A stretch of DNA of 5,058 nt from DSNY01 sp037442465 (lineage in GTDB: Bacteria > Pseudomonadota > Gammaproteobacteria > Burkholderiales > Burkholderiaceae_F). The position numbers and the translations under genes were made by a program. The stretch is taken from the NCBI GenBank assembly GCA_037442465.1, contig JBBIQI010000232.1:1-5058 (forward strand), given 5' to 3'. Of this stretch, positions 1 through 4,626 are shown in pieces (the stretch's first letter is position 1; every line of letters starts with the position of its first letter). The notes beneath the pieces are model-generated. The model made no database searches. It was not told the DNA's origin and worked only from the letters and a program-made list of their open reading frames with translations.

Positions 1-276
1 TCGCAGATCGCCGCGCTGCCGGCCGACGGCTACTGGCAGGCGCGCGCGAAGGCCGCGCTCGGCGACGATCTAGCCGACCTGCAGCGCGCGTTCGCCGCGC
101 AGGCGGGGAAGCTGCACGACAGCGGCGACGTCGCCGCTGCGGTCGCGGCGTGGGAGCAGACCAACGCGCACGCGCTGGCGCGCGCGCGCCGGCTCATCGA
201 GGAGCTCGCGGAAACGCGCACGATGGATCTGGCCACCGCGTCGGTCGCGCTGCGCGAGCTGCGTAACCTCGCGTAA
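1..276 (+). CDS. C-terminal end of NAD-dependent glutamate dehydrogenase (large, ~180 kDa type), 5' end outside window
   Basis: The frame is open from base 1 and ends at TAA 274-276, giving 91 residues. The tail contains DGYWQARAKAALGDDL, then a long amphipathic Ala/Arg/Glu helix region with a Trp (VAAWEQTNAH), and it finishes MDLATASVALRELRNLA. From memory this matches the extreme C-terminus of the large bacterial NAD-specific glutamate dehydrogenases (Bac_GDH family, called GdhB in Pseudomonas), which typically have an LP...W..A...LRDDL segment and end in a SVA-[LV]-RE-[LI]-R motif. That cytoplasmic enzyme oxidatively deaminates glutamate to 2-oxoglutarate and ammonia with NAD+. Catalytic residues lie upstream of the window, so activity cannot be judged. 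Third positions are strongly G/C, as expected for a real gene here. The gene is convergent with the two-component operon. The coding call is firm; the family call is good but rests on the tail alone. Confidence 0.68.
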   Translation, partial: SQIAALPADGYWQARAKAALGDDLADLQRAFAAQAGKLHDSGDVAAAVAAWEQTNAHALARARRLIEELAETRTMDLATASVALRELRNLA

Positions 277-598
277 GCGGCGCGCTTCGGCGTCCGCGCG
301 CGAGTTCATTCCGCGCGCCGGGCTTCGGCGCGAACGCAGATGCGCCGCGCAGACACGGTCGAGCTCGCGCGCCTGTGCGCGGGATCACGTTGCGACCTGC
401 GCGGCATTCCGCACCGCCCCTTTTCGATCGTTCCACGCCGTCGCTGCCGGTCATGCGGCGGCGTCGCGCTCGGTCGTTTGGACACCGTCCCTTGCAGGTC
501 GTGCCGAGCCGGCGCACTTCCTCATTCCGCGCCGACGGCGGGGAATCCGTGGTGCGCGCACAGGCCGAGAACTTGCGCGTCGTTCGGGATGACGCAGC
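277..598. other. Intergenic stretch downstream of the dehydrogenase
   Basis: No convincing gene lies in these 322 bases. The open frames crossing it are Arg-rich translations that run through into the repeat element and show no domain, no signal peptide and no good ribosome binding site. The only local structure I see is a GC-rich hairpin at 314-332. Confidence 0.5.
314..332. other. GC-rich hairpin 38 nt after the dehydrogenase stop
   Basis: A 7-bp stem, CGCGCCG (314-320) paired with CGGCGCG (326-332), encloses the loop GGCTT. It lies where a terminator for the upstream gene would be expected, but GAACGC follows instead of a T run, so it is not a standard intrinsic terminator. It could protect an mRNA 3' end or be a chance palindrome in GC-rich DNA. 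Confidence 0.25.
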
Positions 599-620
599 CT
601 AGCCCGGATATTTCACGAGG
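599..620 (+). repeat. Left 22-bp terminal inverted repeat
   Basis: It begins CTAGCCCGGATATTTCACG and ends with AGG at 618-620. It is the exact reverse complement of 1005-1026. The AT-rich GATATTTCA core stands out from the GC-rich surroundings. Confidence 0.9.
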
Positions 621-667
621 GGCGCGGGAATTGTGCGAGCGGATGCGGGATGCGGATTGGCCGAGAG

Positions 668-679
668 GGGCGGAGGCGG
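668..679 (+). repeat. Left internal 12-bp arm, paired with 886-897
   Basis: GGGCGGAGGCGG (668-679) is the exact reverse complement of CCGCCTCCGCCC (886-897). These arms bracket all internal hairpins, so the central part of a single strand could fold into one long branched structure. Confidence 0.6.
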
Positions 680-685
680 ACCAGT

Positions 686-707
686 CGAAGCGCCCTGCGG
701 CGCTTCG
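686..707. repeat. Internal hairpin, left side of the element
   Basis: An 8-bp stem, CGAAGCGC (686-693) with GCGCTTCG (700-707), closes a 6-nt loop CCTGCG. Its mirror counterpart on the right is the hairpin at 862-880, which uses a similar GCGAAGC stem. The motif CAGTCGAAG just before it (682-690) recurs at 751-759. Confidence 0.6.
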
Positions 708-719
708 GCCCGCCGCAGC

Positions 720-743
720 CGGCACGGCTTGCAAGCCGTGCCG
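720..743. repeat. 24-bp perfect palindrome, left copy
   Basis: The half-site CGGCACGGCTTG (720-731) is followed at once by its exact reverse complement (732-743), with no spacer. The flank CCGTGGAACG (741-750) is the reverse complement of CGTTCCACGG (821-830) next to the right palindrome, so 720-750 and 821-851 are inverted copies of one 31-bp unit. There is no T run on either side, so it is not an intrinsic terminator. Confidence 0.75.
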
Positions 744-827
744 TGGAACGCAGTCGAAGGCCCGCTCGCGGCTCCGACTCATCGCCGCTCGCCCTTCGCG
801 AGCACTTGAGGCCAAGGCCGCGTTCCA

Positions 828-851
828 CGGTCGCGCTTGCAAGCGCGACCG
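828..851. repeat. 24-bp perfect palindrome, right copy with compensatory changes
   Basis: The half-site CGGTCGCGCTTG (828-839) is followed directly by its reverse complement (840-851). Compared with 720-743 it keeps the outer CGG and the central GCTTGCAAGC, but it differs at four adjacent pairs. Each change is matched on the opposite arm, so perfect symmetry is kept. Confidence 0.75.
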
Positions 852-861
852 GCTCCGGCGG

Positions 862-880
862 CGCGAAGCGGTGCTTCGCG
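862..880. repeat. Internal hairpin, right side of the element
   Basis: An 8-bp stem, CGCGAAGC (862-869) with GCTTCGCG (873-880), closes a 3-nt loop GGT. It sits just inside the right 12-bp arm (886-897), mirroring the left hairpin at 686-707. Confidence 0.6.
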
Positions 881-1004
881 AAACCCCGCCTCCGCCCGCA
901 GGCGCCGCGCAAGCCCGCGTAGCCCCGGCGGTACGAATTGGATCGGCAGCCCGCAGCGCGACAGGGGTGATTGACCGAGACAGAACGCACGCAAACGGGG
1001 GCGA

Positions 1005-1026
1005 CCTCGTGAAATATCCGGGCTAG
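1005..1026 (-). repeat. Right 22-bp terminal inverted repeat
   Basis: It begins CCTCGTGAAATATCCGGG and ends with CTAG at 1023-1026. It matches 599-620 at all 22 positions in inverted orientation. Confidence 0.9.
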
Positions 1027-1253
1027 TCCGCAGCGGGAAGCGAGGTGGTGCGTCGCCCGCGTCAGCCGGTCGGGCAAGGCTCGAGCGGGCAGGCGCAGGT
1101 CGGCGTCGCGCACTCGCTGCCCGTGGCGAACGGCGACGGCGCGGTGCTCGCACCGACCGGCGAACCGGGGCCCGCCAAGTTGCGCCGCGCCCGCTTTCGC
1201 GCTGCGGCGAGGTTGGGGCGACGCTGCGGGGCCGCGTGGTTACAGGGCGGCTT
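1027..1253. other. Intergenic stretch between the element and the kinase stop
   Basis: About 230 bases downstream of the kinase gene hold no supported gene. Frames crossing it on both strands are low-complexity Arg/Ala/Pro translations lacking recognisable motifs. I see no stem followed by a T run on either strand to serve as a terminator for the kinase operon. Confidence 0.45.
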
Positions 1254-2567
1254 TCAGTCGGCCGGCGCAAGCGGCCAAGTCAGCCGCACGCAGAAGCGGC
1301 GTTTCGGCGGCGGCTCGCAGTCGAGGTCGAGCCGGCCGCCGTGGGCGCGGGCGACGGCGGCGACAAGCGTCAGCCCCAGTCCGAGCGCGGGATCGATCGC
1401 ACCGCTGCGGTCGAAGCGCGCGAGCGCCGCGCGCAGCGCCGTCAGCCGCTCGGGTGCTGTACCGGGGCCGTCGTCGATGACCTCGATGCGCTGCATGCCG
1501 TCTTCGAGGGCGGCCAGAATGCGTGCGTGCGCCGCGCCGTGCCGCGCGGCGTTGTCGACCAGGTTGGTGACGGCGACGGCCAGCAGATCCGGATCGCCAT
1601 GCAGCGCGGGGGCCGTAGCCAGCGCGGCGACATCGACGTCGATCTGCCTGCCCAGCGCAACGGCGCCAAGCACGCTGGCGTCGAACCGGCGCCACTGGAG
1701 CGAGTCCGTCGCCCGCGCCATCGCCAGCAGCGCCTCGAGCACTCCGGTCAGGCGCCGGGCCGATTCGAGCGCGAGCTTCAACCGCGGCTGCGCCTCGCCG
1801 GGCGCCTGTGCGCAGGCGACCTCGAGCTGAGCGGCCAGCCCCGCCAGCGGCGTGCGCAGCGAATGCGCGGCATGCGCGGCGAACGCCTGCTCGCTGCGCA
1901 GCTTGCGCGCAAGCCGCTGCAGCAGGCGCTCGAGCGCCGCGTACACCGGCTCCAACTCGCGGCGCGGCGAACGCGGCAGCGCCGCAGCGACCGGACCGGG
2001 ATTGATCGCCTCGACGTCGCGCGCGATTCGTGCGAGCGGTCGCAGCTCGACGCGGATGCGCCAGGCCACCGCGCCGGCGGCCAACAGCCCGAGCAAGATC
2101 ACCGCGCTGCCAGCCTGCAGGGTGGCGGCGCGTTGCGCCCGCCGCAGTTCGGCGAGCGGCTGCGCGACCTGCAACCAGACGTTGCGGCCCGCCAGCGTGT
2201 AGACGGCGAGTCCCAGCGACTGCTGGTGCCCCTCGAACAGGGGTACCGGCCACGGCTCGGGCGGCGCATCGTGCGAGCGGGCGAGCAGCGCGCCGTCGGC
2301 GTCGCGCAACTGCCAGATCAACGTCTCGCGGTGCGGGGTTGCCGGCAGCGCTGCACCCCGTGCGAGCGACGCGACGTCCTTCTCGTGTTCCGCGAGTACG
2401 ACCAGCGCCTGCGCGGTTTCCTCGAGCGCCGAATCCATCAGCGCCCTGACCACGACGCTGACCGCGAATGCAGCCGCCGCGCCGCTGACGGCCGCGCCCA
2501 GCAGCGTATACGCGAGTGCTGCGCGGATGAGCCGGGCGCGGATCGACGGCGTTGCGGACGCCCTCAT
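1254..2567 (-). CDS. Membrane sensor histidine kinase, QseC/PmrB-like
   Basis: This 437-residue inner-membrane kinase would sense a signal and phosphorylate the response regulator encoded just upstream. Segment 1 is near residues 18-42 (LGAAVSGAAAAFAVSVVV). A periplasmic sensor region of roughly 105 residues follows, then segment 2 near 151-169 (AGSAVILLGLLAAGAVAW) and a short HAMP-like linker. The HisKA helix carries HSLRTPLAGL with the phospho-accepting His at 235. The ATP-binding domain shows the N box TNLVDNAARHG (N335, N339), the G1 box IDDGPG (364-369), an F-box-like ARFDRS (383-388) and the G2 box LGLGLTLV (395-402). Length and order are usual for the QseC class. Ser replaces the common Glu/Asp after the His, as I recall for PhoQ (HSLKTPL), and the first Gly of the G2 motif appears to be Ala394. 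The start ATG (2565-2567) overlaps the regulator's stop as ATGA, implying coupled translation. The signal sensed cannot be read from the sequence. Confidence 0.93.
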   Translation of the reverse strand: MRASATPSIRARLIRAALAYTLLGAAVSGAAAAFAVSVVVRALMDSALEETAQALVVLAEHEKDVASLARGAALPATPHRETLIWQLRDADGALLARSHDAPPEPWPVPLFEGHQQSLGLAVYTLAGRNVWLQVAQPLAELRRAQRAATLQAGSAVILLGLLAAGAVAWRIRVELRPLARIARDVEAINPGPVAAALPRSPRRELEPVYAALERLLQRLARKLRSEQAFAAHAAHSLRTPLAGLAAQLEVACAQAPGEAQPRLKLALESARRLTGVLEALLAMARATDSLQWRRFDASVLGAVALGRQIDVDVAALATAPALHGDPDLLAVAVTNLVDNAARHGAAHARILAALEDGMQRIEVIDDGPGTAPERLTALRAALARFDRSGAIDPALGLGLTLVAAVARAHGGRLDLDCEPPPKRRFCVRLTWPLAPAD

Positions 2568-3227
2568 TCGGCAATCCGGTAGCCCATGCCGCGAACGGTT
2601 TCGATCGCGTCGCGGCCGAGCTTGCGACGCAGGCTCGACACGTGCACCTCGATGGCGTTGCTCGCGATGTCGCCGTCGTAGCCGTACAGCAGTTGTTCCA
2701 GGTCGGCGCGCGAGACGATGCGGCCGGCGCGCCGTAACAGCGCCTCGAGCAGCGCGTACTCGCGTGCGGTCAGATCGACCGGCTGGCCATCGATCGTCAC
2801 GCGCCGGGCCGCCGGGTCGAGCGCGATGCGCCCCGCAGCGAGCAGCGACTGCGACGCGCCGCCGGCGCGGCGCGCGACGGCGCGCACACGCGCGGCCAGC
2901 TCGGCCAGCTGGAACGGCTTGATCAGATAGTCATCGGCACCCGCGTCCAGCCCTTCGATGCGGTCGTCGAGTCGGTCGCGCGCGGTCAGCAGAAGCACCG
3001 GCGCGTGCTGGTTGACCGCCGGCTTCGCCCGCAGCTCGCGCAGCCATTCGACGCCCGAGCCGTCGGGCAGCTTCCAGTCGAGCAGCACCGCGTCGAAAGC
3101 CTTTCAGCGCGGCGGCGCGCGCTTCGGTGACGCGCGTCACCCAATCGACGACGTGCCCCTGCGCCTGCAGGTAGGCGCGTACGGCGTCGCCAAGAGTGAG
3201 GTCGTCTTCGACCAGCAGCAGCCGCAT
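2564..3227 (-). pseudogene. OmpR/PhoB-family response regulator (QseB/PmrA-like), reading frame broken by one extra base
   Basis: The protein, partner of the kinase, would bind DNA when phosphorylated. The start ATG (3225-3227) gives MRLLLVEDDLTLGDAV, with acidic residues D8 and D9. The frame runs to ...AALKGF (about residue 44) and then diverges; left unshifted, it ends at 2931 after 98 residues of unrelated Arg/Ala-rich sequence. The rest resumes in another frame as DAVLLDWKLPDGSG (phospho-acceptor near D50), LLLTARD (T81), LIKPF (K103) and a winged-helix output domain ending NAIEVHVSSLRRKLG...GYRIAE. The joined product is 220 residues, normal for QseB. Dropping one A of the AAA at 3096-3098 (a T on the coding strand) restores GGC-TTC-GAC and the family sequence. 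Because the downstream frame is otherwise intact, a sequencing error or very recent mutation is most likely; +1 ribosomal slippage at UUU-CGA is possible. The stop overlaps the kinase start. Confidence 0.88.
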
Positions 3228-3232
3228 CGCTT

Positions 3233-3271
3233 CTTCAGCTTCCCATCAGCCCGTCTTCAGGGTCGCTTCAG
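3233..3271. promoter_or_regulatory. Four-site tandem operator, 11-bp period, probable binding site of the response regulator
   Basis: Hexamers CTTCAG (3233-3238), CATCAG (3244-3249), CTTCAG (3255-3260) and CTTCAG (3266-3271) start exactly 11 bp apart, with 5-bp spacers. Three are identical and one differs at a single base. PhoB/OmpR/PmrA-type regulators bind as head-to-tail dimers to direct half-sites with an 11-bp repeat, so this array fits two dimers. It lies between the regulator start (3227) and the divergent secreted-protein gene (3338). The first hexamer overlaps the regulator's probable ribosome binding site (CTGAAGAAG on the - strand), which would suit autoregulation. Assignment to this particular regulator is inference from position and architecture. 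Confidence 0.65.
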
Positions 3272-3280
3272 CGTGACCGC

Positions 3281-3287
3281 ATAGAGT
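3281..3287 (+). promoter_or_regulatory. Possible -10 element for the secreted-protein genes
   Basis: ATAGAGT (3281-3287) is one of the few A/T-rich spots in the divergent region. It starts about 10 bp after the last CTTCAG hexamer (3266-3271), so the repeats would lie over the -35 zone, where no TTGACA-like box is visible. That is how activators of the PhoB type often replace a -35 element. The match to TATAAT is weak. Confidence 0.3.
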
Positions 3288-3337
3288 GCAGCCAAGGTCG
3301 CAGGATGAGGCGACCGTCGCGAACCCCGAAGACAACC

Positions 3338-3778
<441 letters not shown>

Positions 3779-3821
3779 CCGCTGCGTGCGGACACGCGGT
3801 GTTGGCAACAGGAAACCGGCG

Positions 3822-4115
3822 ATGACGAGCGACAGGACGGGTCCTCTTGGCGGCGATCGGCAGCCTGCGGACCGTCAGCGCGGTCAGCGCAGCGGTGCCC
3901 ACAACGCGGTCCGACGGGGTGCGGCCAGCGGCGCGATTGACGCGAAGACGTCCACGGCGAGTGTCCACCGGCGGCAGCGCGCAGGACGCCGCATTGCACG
4001 GATCAGACGAGGCGGCGCTCAGGCGGCCGCGAGGACAACGAAGACGGTACGCACGAAGACCGAAAACGCACGCCCGGCGGCCCGACGGCCGCATGGGTTC
4101 CGATGGACCCGATGA
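3822..4115 (+). CDS. Possible small Arg-rich ORF of unknown function
   Basis: An ATG at 3822 is preceded by AGGAAA (3810-3815) at 6-nt spacing, a reasonable ribosome binding site, and opens a 97-codon frame. The product (MTSDRTGPLGGDRQPADRQ...) is very basic and low in complexity, with no signal peptide and no core like its neighbours. Third-position G/C is only about 70% by eye, lower than I would expect for a coding gene here. A frame shifted by one contains a short hydrophobic, signal-like stretch from TTG 3847 (AAIGSLRTVSAVSAAVPTT), so this could instead be the decayed remains of another exported paralogue, or plain intergenic DNA. It fills most of the 351-bp gap between paralogues A and B. 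Confidence 0.22.
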   Translation: MTSDRTGPLGGDRQPADRQRGQRSGAHNAVRRGAASGAIDAKTSTASVHRRQRAGRRIARIRRGGAQAAARTTKTVRTKTENARPAARRPHGFRWTR

Positions 4116-4118
4116 ACC

Positions 4119-4123
4119 AGGAG
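4119..4123 (+). promoter_or_regulatory. Ribosome binding site of paralogue B
   Basis: AGGAG lies 6 nt before ATG 4130 and decides that start over the in-frame ATG at 4103, which would lie upstream of this site and put MDPMNQELA before the natural MKRR signal-peptide start. Confidence 0.75.
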
Positions 4124-4129
4124 TTAGCG

Positions 4130-4516
4130 ATGAAACGTAGACCACTGTTGATCGCCGTGTTCGCGACCGCTTGCGCGGTCTGCACGACCGGCACGGCGCT
4201 CGCGCAGACGCCGCAGCGCGATCAGACACAAACGCAGTCCCAGGTGCGCGAACGCATCTTCGGCGCCGATCTGATGACACCGCAGGAGCGCAACGAGTAT
4301 CAGCGCCGCATGCGCGAGTTGAAGACGGAGGAAGAACGCGAACAGTTCCGCCGGGAGCATCACGAAAAGATGCTGGCGCGCGCTAAGGAGCGCGGCGTGA
4401 CGCTGCCCGCTGAGCCGCCGGCGCAAGGCCGCGGCATGGGGCCGCGTTACGGCGATGCACCGGGCGCGGGCATGGGCCCGCGTCCGATGCCGGGCGGCGG
4501 CGGCAAAGGCCGATGA
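4130..4516 (+). CDS. Small exported protein with charged helical core (paralogue B)
   Basis: The 128-residue product starts with a classic signal peptide, MKRRPLLIAVFATACAV to TALA, with cleavage after Ala25 (ALA|Q), so the mature protein should be periplasmic or secreted. Two Cys (15 and 18) fall in the signal peptide and none remain in the mature chain. The core, residues 43-93, reads IFGADLMTPQERNEYQRR, then MRELKTEEEREQF, EHHEKM and ARAKERGVTLP. It aligns without gaps to paralogue A through I-[YF]-G-x2-LMT-x-QER-x-EY, T-x-EERE-x-F, EH-x2-M and RGV-x-L. The tail is Gly/Pro/Met-rich and ends GGGGKGR, echoing the Gly-Arg end of A. Function is unknown. The LMTxQER...EY helix loosely resembles LTxxQ helices of the periplasmic chaperones Spy and CpxP, which is a suggestion only. 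It is preceded by a strong AGGAG and lies in the same orientation as its neighbours. Confidence 0.85.
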   Translation: MKRRPLLIAVFATACAVCTTGTALAQTPQRDQTQTQSQVRERIFGADLMTPQERNEYQRRMRELKTEEEREQFRREHHEKMLARAKERGVTLPAEPPAQGRGMGPRYGDAPGAGMGPRPMPGGGGKGR

Positions 4517-4531
4517 ACGTCGACGGAGAGA

Positions 4532-4549
4532 TTCTTCGCGCTCGAAGAA
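4532..4549 (+). other. Intercistronic hairpin between paralogue B and the repeat protein
   Basis: TTCTTCG (4532-4538) and CGAAGAA (4543-4549) form a 7-bp stem with the tetraloop CGCT, 15 nt after the stop of paralogue B. The following bases, GGAAGGGG, are purine-rich, so it is not an intrinsic terminator. It could stabilise the upstream message or tune expression of the next gene. Confidence 0.35.
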
Positions 4550-4614
4550 GGAAGGGGCAGGTCCCGGGCATACGAACGACTCGGGCGCCCGCGTGGAGGA
4601 AGTTCTTTTCACAC

Positions 4615-4619
4615 AGGAG
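4615..4619 (+). promoter_or_regulatory. Ribosome binding site of the TRDQ-repeat protein
   Basis: AGGAG ends 7 nt before ATG 4627, near-ideal spacing. It supports a real start in a gene with no stop inside the window. Confidence 0.75.
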
Positions 4620-4626
4620 TGAAGCA

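Larger units (their letters stand above)
599..1026. mobile_element. MITE-like, transposase-less 428-bp element with 22-bp terminal inverted repeats
   Basis: The boundaries are perfect inverted repeats of 22 bp (599-620 and 1005-1026) that read CTAGCCCGGATATTTCACG... inward from each side; pairing stops at the next base both inside and outside. The outermost four bases, CTAG, are self-complementary and occur at both ends, so they could be a duplicated 4-bp target site, leaving 18-bp repeats. The interior carries an ordered set of inverted structures symmetric about the middle (near 785): 12-bp arms 668-679/886-897, hairpins 686-707 and 862-880, and 24-bp palindromes 720-743 and 828-851. No open frame inside resembles a transposase. 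Terminal repeats, small size, no gene and intergenic position fit a miniature inverted-repeat transposable element mobilised in trans. I cannot name the parent family: CTAG-type targets are known for IS701-like elements, and the end sequence faintly recalls IS1380-family ends, but neither is established. It could also be a species-specific structural repeat. Confidence 0.7.

Noticed and set aside
720..851. The two palindromes as part of a CRISPR array or as intrinsic terminators
   Set aside because: There are only two copies, in inverted rather than direct orientation, and neither is followed by a T run on either strand.
340..1026. 228-codon + strand frame running into the right terminal repeat
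   Set aside because: It spans the intergenic region and the repeat element, its stop is the TAG inside the terminal repeat, and the product has no recognisable motif.
593..1034. CGCAGC on both sides of the element as its target duplication
   Set aside because: The left copy (593-598) abuts the element, but the right copy starts 2 bp away at 1029, and a hexamer match in GC-rich DNA is weak. CTAG at the edges is the better candidate.
1240..2574. 444-codon open frame on the - strand overlapping the kinase in another frame
   Set aside because: The product is Arg/Ala/Gly repetition, while the 1254-2567 frame gives H, N, G1 and G2 boxes and two membrane segments.
1236..2582. 448-codon open frame on the + strand across the kinase gene
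   Set aside because: It is antisense to a kinase with all expected motifs; its product is Arg/Gln/Ala-rich without domains. Long antisense frames are usual in such GC-rich genes.
3305..3337. Upstream in-frame ATG for paralogue A
   Set aside because: It would add MRRPSRTPKTT before the signal peptide and has only AGG directly adjoining the ATG; the ATG at 3338 gives a normal n-region.
4103..4129. Upstream in-frame ATG for paralogue B
   Set aside because: AGGAG at 4119-4123 is correctly spaced for ATG 4130, and MKRR starts a typical signal peptide.
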